From assembly GCF_007990755.1 (NCBI RefSeq), contig NZ_BJXA01000037.1, forward strand, positions 16,961 to 80,960: 64,000 bases of DNA, given 5' to 3'. Shown piece by piece: positions 54,101-62,390 of the stretch. Numbering within the stretch: the first letter of the stretch is position 1; each line of letters begins with the position of its first letter. Source of the DNA: Nocardia ninae NBRC 108245. GTDB lineage: Bacteria; Actinomycetota; Actinomycetes; Mycobacteriales; Mycobacteriaceae. Position numbers and translations under genes: made by a program. Below the pieces are notes generated by a model that was not told the origin of the DNA, searched no databases, and was given only the letters and a program-made list of their open reading frames with translations.

Positions 54101-55494
54101 TCAACGCGGGCACCGCGGCGCTGGATCCGGCGGCCTTCCCCGATGCCTGGCGGCAGGGCGAACTCAGCTTTCCGCTCACCTATCAGTTCGAGCCGGGCAA
54201 CGAGGAAGACGGTGTCACCGTACGGATCCCGGTCGAGCAACTGGCGCACGTGCGGGCCGTCGGCTTCGACTGGCTGGTGCCGGGCATGCGCGACGAACTG
54301 GCCGCGGCGCTGATCAAGACTCTGCCGAAGGCGTTGCGGCGCAGCGTGGTTCCGGCGCCGGACTTCGCGGCGCGGGCACTGGCCGCGCTCACCCCGCGCG
54401 CCGAACCGATGCGCATCGGGTTGGCGCGGGAGCTGTCTCGGCTCGGTGCGATCACCATCGATCCGACCGACTTCGATACCGCCGCGCTGCCGGATCATCT
54501 GCGAATGACCTTCGCGGCGGTCGACAGCGCGGGCAAGGTACTGGCCCGCAGTAAGAGTCTGCCTGCGCTGAAAACTCAGCTGGCCGAACAGGTTTCCGCC
54601 TCGGTTGCTCGCGCGACGGCCGGTGCCGAACGCTCGCCCGCCGCGGTGTGGACGTCGGAGTCGTTGGGCACGGTCGAGCCGACGGTTCGTCGTGAGGTCG
54701 CCGGACAGACCGTCACCGGTTATCCCGCGCTCGTACCCGAGGGCGAGGGTGTGGCGGTCCGGGTGCTCAGCTCCCCCGCCGCGCAAGCCGCCGCGATGCG
54801 CGCAGGCACCCGTGCGCTCGTCCTGAAGGCGCTGCCGACCTCCGTGCGCACCGTCACCTCGAGCCTGCGCCCCACGGAACGCCTTGCGCTGAGCCAGAAT
54901 CCGTACGGATCGCTGGAGGCGCTGGTCGAGGACTGCCGGGCCGCGGCCGCCGATGAGCTCATCGCCGCCGCAGGCGGACCGGTGCACAATCCGGATGACT
55001 TCGCGGCACTGGTGGCGAAGATCCGCCCCGAGTTCGCCACCGCGGTGGCGCGGCTCGTCCGCCTGGTGGTGCCGATTCTGGCCGAGGCACACCGGGTTTC
55101 GGTGGCGCTGGCGCAGACCTCCGAACGCGACATCGCCGACGACGTCCGCGACCAACTCGACAACCTGGTCTTCCCCGGTTTCATCGCCGAATGGGGCAGC
55201 GCCCGGCTGCGCGAACTCCCCCGCTACCTGCAGGCCGCCGTCGTCCGCTTGGAGTCGCTACCGGGCGCCGCGGTCCGCGACCGGCAGGGCATGATCGAGC
55301 TGGACCGCGCCCTCACCGCCTACGACCGGCTGGTCAACTCGCTACCGGAGAACCGGCGGCACGCGCCGGCCGTCACCGAGATCTGGTGGATGATCGAGGA
55401 GTTCCGGATCAGCCTGTTCGCCCAGAAGCTCAGCACGCCATATCCGGTGTCCGCCAAGCGTATCGAGAAGGCGGTCGCTGCCATCCGCCGGTAG
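51193..55494 (+). CDS. hrpA: ATP-dependent RNA helicase HrpA
   Basis: A DEAH helicase of about 1433 residues. Walker A GETGSGKTTQ, DEAHERS, SATIDPELFA, and SQASARQRAGRCGRVADG are intact. The C-terminal half contains the OB-fold and the DUF3418 region typical of HrpA. Residues about 640-760 hold a low-complexity insert rich in Gly, Arg, Ser and Gln (GRGRGKG, KRGRRGG), not present in E. coli HrpA. ATG is 51193 or 51202; the TACGCT at 51185 lies 3 bases from the first ATG, which may mean a leaderless transcript. Role: mRNA/ribosome rescue and RNA processing. Confidence 0.92.
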   Translation: MNAMTRTADTGPRELRTRLANLSLRDEYRLRRRLDRVRGGDLGEVEVEIAAAELRIDARRAAVPEIRYPEQLPVTQRREDIAAAIAAHQVVIVAGETGSGKTTQIPKICLELGRGIRGTIGHTQPRRLAARTVAERIAEELGTELGDVVGYTVRFTDHASDRTLIKLMTDGILLAEIQRDRLLRRYDTIIIDEAHERSLNIDFLLGYLKQLLPRRPDLKVIITSATIDPELFARHFADENGAPAPIVEVSGRSYPVELRYRPLSLELPGADDEDDEDTRVVDRDPVDAIGDAVTELFAEGDGDVLVFLSGEREIRDTADALRDLKLPRTEILPLYARLSTAEQHRVFAPHPGRRVVLATNVAETSLTVPGIRYVIDPGTARISRYSMRTKVQRLPIEPVSQASARQRAGRCGRVADGICIRLYSEDDFESRPAFTEPEILRTNLAAVILQMTALGLGDIENFPFVEAPDKRAIRDGIALLEELGALGRRTSDSKDAAETRTDDYGLTLTPIGRDMAQLPVDPRMARMLVEAHGNGCLAEVLIIVAALSIQDVRERPADNQQAADLEHARFVVEGSDFLAYLRLWDYLTEQRKSLSSNQFRRMCREEFLHYLRIREWQDLHGQLRTITKGLGWSADTSERSEAEDEPAAGSSRRGRGRGKGAEGSPDGRQQTDSGSRRGRTGGKAAAQSAESRQGDERPGATASNRQDAGTSRDGRTGSSTGGGQRGAKRGRRGGAPQAADSSSLDSDDMPWDATGIHQALLAGMLSHIGLREAESREFLGARNAKFMIFPGSSLAKKPPRWVMAAELVETSRLWGRMAAKVEPEWAERLAGDLVKRTYSEPHWSAKRGAASAYERVTLYGIPLVTGRQVDYGRIDPELSRELFIRHALVQGEWQTRHEFFHRNRELIDDVADLEHRARRRDILVDDEVLFEFYDKRLPADIVSVRHFDSWWKSARRKDPALLDFSTSTVVNAGTAALDPAAFPDAWRQGELSFPLTYQFEPGNEEDGVTVRIPVEQLAHVRAVGFDWLVPGMRDELAAALIKTLPKALRRSVVPAPDFAARALAALTPRAEPMRIGLARELSRLGAITIDPTDFDTAALPDHLRMTFAAVDSAGKVLARSKSLPALKTQLAEQVSASVARATAGAERSPAAVWTSESLGTVEPTVRREVAGQTVTGYPALVPEGEGVAVRVLSSPAAQAAAMRAGTRALVLKALPTSVRTVTSSLRPTERLALSQNPYGSLEALVEDCRAAAADELIAAAGGPVHNPDDFAALVAKIRPEFATAVARLVRLVVPILAEAHRVSVALAQTSERDIADDVRDQLDNLVFPGFIAEWGSARLRELPRYLQAAVVRLESLPGAAVRDRQGMIELDRALTAYDRLVNSLPENRRHAPAVTEIWWMIEEFRISLFAQKLSTPYPVSAKRIEKAVAAIRR

Positions 55495-55587
55495 CTGAAC
55501 CTCGCGCACTCGCTTGCGCCTCGCTCCGCGGCAACCTGGTCGCCGACCATGAAGCAGCAGATGTACGCAAACTGATTTGTCGCACCA

Positions 55588-55605
55588 GGAATCGCATGCG
55601 ATTCC
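55588..55605. terminator. Perfect palindrome between hrpA and nrdR
   Basis: GGAATCGCATGCGATTCC is an 18-bp perfect palindrome located 93 bases after hrpA and 33 bases before the end of nrdR on the opposite strand. The flanks extend the dyad imperfectly (CGCAC, GTGCG). A bidirectional terminator is likely. Confidence 0.5.
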
Positions 55606-55638
55606 GTGTGCGGGACATCGAAGTGTCTGCGGCTGTTG

Positions 55639-56109
55639 CTATTCGGCGGGCACCGCGGCCGCTGCACGGGCGCTGCGCATCTCTTGGATCTCGCGTTCGA
55701 AATCCGCTGCGGAGGTGAAGGATCGGTAGACCGAGGCGAAGCGGAGGTAGGCGACCTCGTCGAGGTCGCGCAGCGGGCCGAGGATGGCCAAGCCGACCTC
55801 GTGGCTCGGTACCTCGGGAGAACCCTTGGCACGCACCGCGTCTTCCACCTTCTGCGCGAGCAGGTTCAGTGCGTCGTCGTCGACTTCCCGGCCCTGGCAG
55901 GCGCGGCGGACACCGCGGATGACCTTTTCCCGGCTGAACGGTTCGGTGACGCCGCTGCGTTTGACCACGGACAGGATCGCGGTTTCCACCGTGCTGAACC
56001 GCCGCCCACAGTGCGGGCACGCGCGGCGGCGGCGGATGGCCGCGCCTTCGTCGGCCTCGCGCGAGTCCACCACCCGGGAGTCGGGGTGTCGGCAGTACGG
56101 GCAATGCAT
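55639..56109 (-). CDS. nrdR: Transcriptional repressor NrdR
   Basis: A 156-residue ATP-cone repressor. The N-terminal zinc ribbon has C3, C6, C31 and C34 ([32 protein letters not shown]). The ATP-cone begins at [19 protein letters not shown]. It represses ribonucleotide reductase genes when dATP is high. This matches Rv2718c in M. tuberculosis, which also lies just before the gene next to lexA. Start ATG 56109 follows GGATTCCCCGG. Confidence 0.96.
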   Translation of the reverse strand: MHCPYCRHPDSRVVDSREADEGAAIRRRRACPHCGRRFSTVETAILSVVKRSGVTEPFSREKVIRGVRRACQGREVDDDALNLLAQKVEDAVRAKGSPEVPSHEVGLAILGPLRDLDEVAYLRFASVYRSFTSAADFEREIQEMRSARAAAAVPAE

Positions 56110-56327
56110 CCGGGGAATCCTTCGTCGATGCGCGTGCTCGCGGCCGGCCCGGCAACCGATCGGGGTGACCGTCCCGGCGAGCACGTGTACAGGGGCCTAG
56201 ACCCCGGCACCAGGTAAACCTCAGGCGATATGCGGAATACCTGCATAGCACTTCGAGGATACCCGTCCGGGTACCCGGGATGTCTCACTCACCCTGTACC
56301 CACCGACCGACGGTCACCGCGGCGGGC

Positions 56328-57584
56328 CTATTCGACGATCTGCCACTGCGAGGTCAGGTCGGCGATCAGTTCGGGCAGGCGTGGGATCAGGCGGCCACGG
56401 GCCAGCTTGTTCCAGAACGACTCGCCGAGCACGACGGGGGCGAGTGCCGGGTCGAGCTCCATATCGATGTGCCGCGGGACGAGGTCGCCGGTGATGTAGG
56501 TCCAGCGGGTGTCGCGGTCGGCCCAGTTGAAGTCGGGCAGCGAGGTGCGCAGGGCCAGGGTGCGGCCGCCGAGGTCGGCGCGGACGGTGGCCGGGGCGAA
56601 CACGCCCGGGGCGCGGACACCGGGCACGGCGGGTTTGCCCGCGATGGTGCTCACGTAGGTGAGGACCCGGCCGATCGGGGCGCGGCCCGCGGCGGTCGCG
56701 TCCCACTGGTCGGCGATCACTCTGTTCTGTTCACGGTCGGTCATCCGGATCAGCGCGTCGATATTGCCTTCGCGGGTGCCCTGGGCGATGGACTGCCATG
56801 CGGTGTGGATGTCGTCGTCGAGCACGCCCGCCTCGAACATCTCGTCGATGCCACGCATGCCCAGCGCGATGTAGGCCTCGTGCATCGGGACCAGGTCGGT
56901 GAAGATGTGCTTCTGCATGATCATCAGCCGGGTCTGGTACCAGGCGACGTCCTCGGCGGTGAGGCGCGAGCCCTCGGTGGCGAGCAGCCGGATGTCGGCG
57001 GGCAGTTCGCGCACCAATTCGGGTGGGGTGTGGCGCAAGAGGTCGGCGACGGCGTCCCCGAGTTGGTGGATGCCGGGCACGTCGAGCACCACGCCGACGT
57101 CGCTCATGTCGAAGAAGCCGGAGGCGAACGAGCCGCCCGCGATGCCGGCCAGGCCGGTCCAGTAGAACTGTGGGTGCTGTGTGGTGAGCCGCAGGTAGTT
57201 GACATACACCTGATTAAAGGTGCGTTCATTGGCTCGGACACCGCGGGCCGGATCCCAGGCCGCGAGGTCGATGGCGGCGTTGCGGGTCGCGACGACCAGC
57301 CAGTACTGATGCAGCAGTGTCGCGTACCGGCGCGGGGACACGCCGTCGGCGCGGGCCGCGTCCACCGCGGCGGACAGGGTCGATTCGTCCAGCGGGAGCG
57401 CCGGATTCAGCCCGCCGCCGCCCGCGCCGTCACCGTTGACGGCGGGTAAGTCGAGGTAGTCCGCGTAGGCGGGCGCCGCATGGGCGGCCGGTACGGCGGC
57501 GACCCCGAAGACCAGACAGAGGGCGATCCCGAGAGTTCGGGCGAGCAGCCGGGTGGAGCGTCCGGCGGTGGCGAGATGCGTCAT
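56328..57584 (-). CDS. Secreted protein of unknown function
   Basis: A 418-residue protein with a Sec signal peptide: basic RSTRLLAR, hydrophobic TLGIALCLVFGVAAVPAA, and a cleavage site AHA-AP. The mature part has DFAA..NAAIDLAAWD, HQYWLVVATR, MIMQKHIFTDLVPMHEAYIALGM and ALIRMTDREQNRVIADQWD. It looks helical and contains no motif I recognise. It lies between nrdR and the SOS pair in the same direction and is not in the corresponding mycobacterial gene order. Confidence 0.75.
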   Translation of the reverse strand: MTHLATAGRSTRLLARTLGIALCLVFGVAAVPAAHAAPAYADYLDLPAVNGDGAGGGGLNPALPLDESTLSAAVDAARADGVSPRRYATLLHQYWLVVATRNAAIDLAAWDPARGVRANERTFNQVYVNYLRLTTQHPQFYWTGLAGIAGGSFASGFFDMSDVGVVLDVPGIHQLGDAVADLLRHTPPELVRELPADIRLLATEGSRLTAEDVAWYQTRLMIMQKHIFTDLVPMHEAYIALGMRGIDEMFEAGVLDDDIHTAWQSIAQGTREGNIDALIRMTDREQNRVIADQWDATAAGRAPIGRVLTYVSTIAGKPAVPGVRAPGVFAPATVRADLGGRTLALRTSLPDFNWADRDTRWTYITGDLVPRHIDMELDPALAPVVLGESFWNKLARGRLIPRLPELIADLTSQWQIVE

Positions 57585-57785
57585 TGCTAGATGTCCCGAA
57601 CTCGTGCGTAGGCGACGGCCGCGTGTGGCAAAGGGCTTTGCCAGATCGCGTGTTCAGCACACTAACAACATGTTCTAGTTGCTGATCAACAAATTCGGTC
57701 ACTCTGCGGCCGCACGATCAGGCCGGTGCCACGTGGTAGCCACGCCGAGGCCGGGAAGCACTGCCCGAAATGTCGGCCGATCTCG

Positions 57786-58325
57786 TCAACGGGTGCTGAC
57801 ACCTTGCGGCAGCACACTTCCGGGCACGGAATCCACGACCACCGACTGCCCGTCGACCACGGCGGGCACCGTGCTCGGGCCGGCGTCCCCACCCCAATCC
57901 CCCGCCCGCAGGTGCGCCAGCGTGATCAACGCGGCCACCACGAGCGCACTCAACAGCGCCGCCACCGCGAGCACGGCGAAACCGACCTGCGCCTGCTCGA
58001 CCAACTCCACCGGGTGCGCGCCGCGCGCCTGGCGCACCGGCGAACTCCGTGTGCCACGGTCGTATACGACGACGCCGCCACCGGGCCGCGCGCCACGCGG
58101 GCGCCGATCCACGGTCGACCGATGCGCCGAATCCACTGCGCGCGTACGCAACGTGCCCCGGTGCACGCGCGGGACCGTCGCGAACGCGAGATCTATCTCC
58201 GCCGAATCGGTGTCGCGCAAGTCGACCTCACGCGTGTCGACATCGCGAACATCGTCGACACGCCGTGCGATATCCGTGCCCGGCGCGCCGATCTCCATGT
58301 TGATGTCGCTGATCGCAGTGCTCAT
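57786..58325 (-). CDS. Small membrane protein divergent from lexA (Rv2719c/DivS position)
   Basis: A 179-residue protein. Residues 1-110 are charged and probably cytosolic; one transmembrane helix follows (VGFAVLAVAALLSALVVAALITLA), then a short tail of about 40 residues. In M. tuberculosis Rv2719c holds this place and has a LysM domain after the helix, inhibiting division during the SOS response. Here no LysM is visible in this frame or the two others just downstream. A LexA-type box lies 130 bases upstream of the ATG, which follows GGAGGT. Confidence 0.65.
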   Translation of the reverse strand: MSTAISDINMEIGAPGTDIARRVDDVRDVDTREVDLRDTDSAEIDLAFATVPRVHRGTLRTRAVDSAHRSTVDRRPRGARPGGGVVVYDRGTRSSPVRQARGAHPVELVEQAQVGFAVLAVAALLSALVVAALITLAHLRAGDWGGDAGPSTVPAVVDGQSVVVDSVPGSVLPQGVSTR

Positions 58326-58454
58326 CGGACAAACCTCCGTGGTGGGTGCTCCGTCTGTGTTCGAGCTGGGGTGTTCGAGCTGGGCGGACCGGTGGGGCTG
58401 CTCGGTACCGCTGTTCAGTGCCGCTTTTCGATGCATTGTTCGCTCAGGTGTTCG

Positions 58455-58470
58455 AAGAACTGATGTTCGA
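58455..58470. promoter_or_regulatory. LexA box (membrane protein side)
   Basis: AAGAACTGATGTTCGA has the core GAAC-N4-GTTC of the actinobacterial SOS box, with two outer mismatches to TCGAAC-N4-GTTCGA. It lies 130 bases before the membrane protein start. Confidence 0.6.
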
Positions 58471-58519
58471 TTTCTACCACGTGCCACCGACAATGTCAGC
58501 AGGAAACGCCCGACACTCC

Positions 58520-58535
58520 TCGAACAGATGTTTGA
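58520..58535. promoter_or_regulatory. LexA box (lexA side)
   Basis: TCGAACAGATGTTTGA differs by one base from the consensus TCGAAC-N4-GTTCGA. It lies 109 bases before lexA and supports autoregulation. Confidence 0.75.
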
Positions 58536-58643
58536 AACATCGGCCCGACCGGACTAGATTCGAAAGACGAAATTCAAGACAGGCCATGCAGGGATATGCC
58601 GGGCGGCGGATCAGCCCGGATACAGCACGGAAGGGCGGTTGCG

Positions 58644-59375
58644 GTGAGGCACACAGACGACACGGGCGTAGAGAGCGAAGGCGGCGCCGACACGGCGGTT
58701 ACCGAAGCGGATCTCACCGTGCGTCAACGCAAAGTGCTGGAGGTCATCCGGTCTTCGGTGAGCGAGCGCGGCTACCCGCCGAGCATCCGGGAGATCGGCG
58801 ACGCCGTCGGGCTGACGTCCACCTCCTCGGTGGCTCATCAACTGCGGGCGCTGGAGCGCAAGGGCTTTCTGCGTCGCGACCCGAATCGTCCACGCGCCGT
58901 CGATGTTCGCGGCCTCGACGAGGTGGGGCGCGCGGTGACCACCCTGCACGCCGCCGCCGTCGACGAATCCGATACGGGCGCAGCCGATCCGAACCGGCCC
59001 ACGCCGACGTTCGTGCCGGTGCTCGGCCGAATCGCCGCCGGTGGACCGATTCTGGCCGAGCAGGCCGTGGAGGACGTGTTCCCGCTGCCGCGCGAACTGG
59101 TCGGCGAGGGATCGCTGTTCCTGCTGAAGGTCGTCGGTCAGTCGATGATCGACGCGGCGATCTGCGACGGCGACTGGGTGGTGGTGCGCCAGCAGAACGT
59201 CGCCGACAACGGTGACATCGTCGCCGCCATGATCGACGGCGAAGCGACCGTGAAGACGTTCAAGCGCACCGGCAAGGATGTCTGGCTGATGCCGCACAAC
59301 CCGGTGTTCGAACCGATTCCCGGCAATGACGCACAGGTACTCGGCAAGGTCGTCACGGTCATCCGTAAGATCTAG
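58644..59375 (+). CDS. lexA: SOS repressor LexA
   Basis: A 243-residue LexA. The DNA-binding domain is [35 protein letters not shown] with the [14 protein letters not shown] helix. Autocleavage is at A132-G133 in GRIAAGGP. The catalytic dyad is S167 (GQSMID) and K204 (ATVKTFK). It represses the DNA-damage regulon. GTG at 58644 follows GGAAGGGCGG. A LexA box lies upstream. Confidence 0.97.
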   Translation: MRHTDDTGVESEGGADTAVTEADLTVRQRKVLEVIRSSVSERGYPPSIREIGDAVGLTSTSSVAHQLRALERKGFLRRDPNRPRAVDVRGLDEVGRAVTTLHAAAVDESDTGAADPNRPTPTFVPVLGRIAAGGPILAEQAVEDVFPLPRELVGEGSLFLLKVVGQSMIDAAICDGDWVVVRQQNVADNGDIVAAMIDGEATVKTFKRTGKDVWLMPHNPVFEPIPGNDAQVLGKVVTVIRKI

Positions 59376-59521
59376 CCGGAGTTCGATACGCGAACGGCCG
59401 CACGGTGATCCGTGCGGCCGTTCGCGTCCGATACCGCCGACGCGGATCCGGCGGCATCGTTCACAGCACATTGCCAGCGAGCGCCCAGCGCCTTCACCGC
59501 TGCGCGAGTCATGCTCCTGCG

Positions 59522-61516
59522 GTGACCGTGATCAGCGCCGAACCGGCCCTGCCCGAGGCAACCGCCACCGCAGCGGCCTTCCCCCCGGCTCGCCGCTGGG
59601 AGCGGGCCGGACTCGCCGCGCTGCTGATCGGTACGGCGGTCGCGTATCTCTGGCACATCACCGTCAACGGCATGGGCAACAACTTCTACGCCGCGGCGAC
59701 GTGGGCCGGTTCACGGAGCTGGAAGGCGCTGCTGTTCGGCTCGCTCGATCCGAGCAACTTCATCACCGTCGACAAGCCGCCGGTATCCCAATGGGTGATG
59801 GGGTTGTCCGGGCAGCTGTTCGGGTTCAGCAGTGCCAGCATGCTGGTCCCGCAGGCGTTGATGGCGGTCGCCGCGGTCTGGTTGCTGTACGCGGCCGTGG
59901 CCCGCGCCACCGGCAGCCGGGGCACCGGGCTGCTCGCCGGGGCGGTGCTGGCATCGACCCCGGTGGTGGCGTTGATGTTCCGGTTCAACAATCCCGACGC
60001 CGTGATGGTCCTGCTGATGACCGCGGGCGCCTACTGCACGATCAGGGCGCTGGAGCGGGCGAGCGCACGCTGGCTGGCATCGGCCGGTGTCGCGCTCGGA
60101 TTCGCGTTCCTGGCCAAGATGCTCGAAGGGTTGATGGTGCTGCCCGCGCTGGGTGTCGCCTACCTTCTTGTTGCGCCCACGACGCTGCGCAATCGGTTGT
60201 GGCACTTGACCGGCGCCGCCGTCGCGCTGATCATCTCATCCGGCTGGTACGTGGTGCTGACCATGCTGTGGCCCGCTTCGTCGCGGCCCTACCTCGCCGG
60301 GTCGACGAACAACACGTTCATGGATCTGGTGCTCGGTTACAACGGATTCGCGCGCTTCCTCGGCCAGAATCACAAGGGCGGCAATCTCTTCGAGCTGCCG
60401 CCCGGTTACGAGATGCCACACGACCTCGGGGCAGGCTTCGGCGGCTTCGGCGGATCGGGACCGTCGAGGCTGTTCACCGGTGAGATCGGATTCGAGATCT
60501 CCTGGCTGCTGCCCGCGGCGCTGCTGGCCTTCGGGATTGTGCTGGCGTCACGCTGGCGGGTGCCGCGCACCGATCTGATACGCGGCGCGGCAATGGTTTT
60601 CGGACTGTGGCTGATTATCGATGGGATCGCGTTCACCACCATGCGGGGTGGCATGCACGCTTACTACACCTTGGCCATCGGGCCTGCCGTCGCGGCGATG
60701 TTCGCGCTCGGTGTCCACGAAGCTTGGCGGCGGCGCGACGAGCTTTTCGGCCGAATTGCCGCTGCCGCATTGGTTCTGGCTACGGCTGGGTGGTCTTTCG
60801 TTCTGCTGCAACGTAACTCCGAGTGGCTGCCTTGGCTGCGCTGGACCCTGCTCACCGTGGCATTGCTCGCCGCGCTCGGGCTGCTGGCCGGTGCCTTCCC
60901 CGCCGTATCGCATCGGCTGCGCACTCGGACCACCTCGGTGCTGGTGATCGTGGGCGTGCTGGCCGGACTCGGCGGTTCCACCGCCTACGCAGCGGCCACC
61001 CTGCCGCAAGCGCATGTAGGCGGCAGCCCGACCGTCGGGCCCGCCGAACCCGAAAAGAACAGCCCCGCAAACGAAGTCCGCCGGGCCGTCACCGCATTCC
61101 TGGACGGCTCGACCGAACCGCAGGTCGTCGAACTGCTTCGGAATACTACGACCACCTGGTCGGCAGCTGTCGATCGATCCTCGACCGCCGCGAGCCTGGA
61201 GCTGGCCAGTCGTACCCCCGTGATCGCCATCGGCGGCTTCACCTCCGACGACCCGGTGCCCACCCTCCCCGACTTCGAGCATTTGGTCAGCGCCCACCAG
61301 GTCACGTACTACCTCTCACAGGAAGTGAAGTTGCCCGACGCCTGGAAAGTCGCCGATCAGCCGGGAATCATCCCCGAACCGGACCAGCCGCACACCGGCA
61401 ACGGCCTGTGGCGACCATCCGGAAACAAGGACATCGCGGAGTGGGTCGCCGCCCATTACACCCCCGTCCACTTCGGCAACGTAGCTGTCTACGACCTGAC
61501 GGCACCGCCGCGCTGA
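59522..61516 (+). CDS. GT39-like membrane glycosyltransferase (ArnT/mannosyltransferase family)
   Basis: A 664-residue polytopic protein with about 11-12 transmembrane helices in the first 490 residues. The family motif is near residue 85 (NFITVDKPPVSQWVMGLSGQLF), where the Asp is catalytic, as in PMT/ArnT enzymes that use polyprenyl-phosphate sugars. The C-terminal soluble part (about 510-664) is probably extracytoplasmic. In mycobacteria such enzymes add mannose or arabinose to lipids and proteins. GTG at 59522 is the likely start; the ribosome site is weak. A palindromic repeat hairpin follows the stop. Confidence 0.85.
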   Translation: MTVISAEPALPEATATAAAFPPARRWERAGLAALLIGTAVAYLWHITVNGMGNNFYAAATWAGSRSWKALLFGSLDPSNFITVDKPPVSQWVMGLSGQLFGFSSASMLVPQALMAVAAVWLLYAAVARATGSRGTGLLAGAVLASTPVVALMFRFNNPDAVMVLLMTAGAYCTIRALERASARWLASAGVALGFAFLAKMLEGLMVLPALGVAYLLVAPTTLRNRLWHLTGAAVALIISSGWYVVLTMLWPASSRPYLAGSTNNTFMDLVLGYNGFARFLGQNHKGGNLFELPPGYEMPHDLGAGFGGFGGSGPSRLFTGEIGFEISWLLPAALLAFGIVLASRWRVPRTDLIRGAAMVFGLWLIIDGIAFTTMRGGMHAYYTLAIGPAVAAMFALGVHEAWRRRDELFGRIAAAALVLATAGWSFVLLQRNSEWLPWLRWTLLTVALLAALGLLAGAFPAVSHRLRTRTTSVLVIVGVLAGLGGSTAYAAATLPQAHVGGSPTVGPAEPEKNSPANEVRRAVTAFLDGSTEPQVVELLRNTTTTWSAAVDRSSTAASLELASRTPVIAIGGFTSDDPVPTLPDFEHLVSAHQVTYYLSQEVKLPDAWKVADQPGIIPEPDQPHTGNGLWRPSGNKDIAEWVAAHYTPVHFGNVAVYDLTAPPR

Positions 61517-61520
61517 CGGT

Positions 61521-61587
61521 CATGATCGACGGGACATAGCGGCGGCACAGTGCGAGTAGGGCCGCCGTCATGTCCCGGTCGATCATG
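61521..61587. repeat. Palindromic repeat hairpin related to the 72-bp array
   Basis: The arms CATGATCGACGGGACATAGC (61521-61540, continuing GGCGGC to 61546) and the complement at 61561-61587 enclose a 14-base loop; the two arms differ by one insertion and a two-base change. The core CGGGACAT..GGCGGC and its complement are the same as in the 13.8-14.8 kb array. It lies 5 bases after the glycosyltransferase stop and could also work as a terminator. Confidence 0.8.
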
Positions 61588-61650
61588 GAGTTATGGCCGT
61601 GCAGAACTTCCCGCTGCAGACGATCCCGGTATCGGTGCCGCCGGACCGAA

Positions 61651-62298
61651 TCAGGTTGCCTCGGCCGGTCGGGTAGCGACGACCCCGGCCAGGATGACGT
61701 GCAGGCCGTGGACGAACTCGGCGTCGGGATCAGCGGTGAAGAGCTCGCCCACCAGCGCCGTGGTCAAGGGGTATCGCGTTGCGTCGATGAGGTTTTCGAG
61801 GCGCTCGGGCCGGTAGGGGTTGTCGTCGTACTCGGCGCCGGCTCGCGCCTGCTCTTCGATGACGAAGCCGATGGTGTAATGCAGCAGGATCGGGAAGACG
61901 CGGACCGACTGGACCATCGCGAAGCCCGCGTCCGCCAGCGTGCGCAGCGTCAATTCCACTGTGCGCCACATTGCTTCGTCGTTGACATAGGTGCCCGCGA
62001 GCACCTTCGCGCCGTCCCGGTAGCGCAGCATCGACCGGCGCAATCTGGCGGCGAGCTGGATGGTCCAGTCCTGCCAGTCTTCCCCGCGCCGCGGTGCCTC
62101 CAAGCCGTCGACAGCGGCGACGAAGACGGTGCGTGCCATCGCGTCGAGTAGTTCGCGCTTGTTCTTCACGTGCCAGTAGAGCGCGGGGGCCTGCACGTCG
62201 AGTGCGGCGGCCACCTTGCGCATGGTCAACCCGTCGAGGCCGACGTCGTCGAGAAGGTTCAGCGCCGCCTGGGCGATGACCTGGGTATCGAGCTTCAC
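61651..62298 (-). CDS. TetR-family regulator (TetR_C_1 type)
   Basis: A 215-residue TetR protein. The DNA-binding domain is AQAALNLLDDVGLDGLTMRKVAAALDVQAPALYWHVKNKRELLDAM. The C-terminal domain matches tetracycline-repressor-like regulators (TetR_C_1), with LLHYTIGFVIEEQA. The GTG at 62298 follows CAGGAGGCGGCT. It faces the monooxygenase gene across 92 bases with palindromic TTAACA-x-CGTTAA operators, as TetR faces tetA/tetX. The ligand is probably the substrate of the monooxygenase. Confidence 0.88.
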   Translation of the reverse strand: MKLDTQVIAQAALNLLDDVGLDGLTMRKVAAALDVQAPALYWHVKNKRELLDAMARTVFVAAVDGLEAPRRGEDWQDWTIQLAARLRRSMLRYRDGAKVLAGTYVNDEAMWRTVELTLRTLADAGFAMVQSVRVFPILLHYTIGFVIEEQARAGAEYDDNPYRPERLENLIDATRYPLTTALVGELFTADPDAEFVHGLHVILAGVVATRPAEAT

Positions 62299-62329
62299 AG
62301 CCGCCTCCTGTTCCGAACCGGTTGACAGC

Positions 62330-62380
62330 TTAACAATGTTCATGTCTCCTTAACAGCGTTAAAGAGCTTAACATCGTTAA
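62330..62380. promoter_or_regulatory. Palindromic operators of the TetR/monooxygenase pair
   Basis: TTAACAGCGTTAA (62350-62362) and TTAACATCGTTAA (62368-62380) are 13-bp palindromes whose starts are 18 bases apart. A partial third copy TTAACAATGTT is at 62330-62340. The last one overlaps the ribosome site of the monooxygenase (AAGGAG at 62379-62384). Confidence 0.75.
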
Positions 62381-62390
62381 GGAGAAGGTC

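Larger units (their letters stand above)
58326..58643. promoter_or_regulatory. SOS control region between divergent genes
   Basis: This 318-base gap has no gene. It contains two LexA boxes, near 58455 and 58520, and the direct repeat GTTCGAGCTGG at 58354-58381. Confidence 0.6.

Noticed and set aside
53215-55155. A 646-codon minus-strand frame
   Set aside because: Antisense of hrpA; no recognisable domain.
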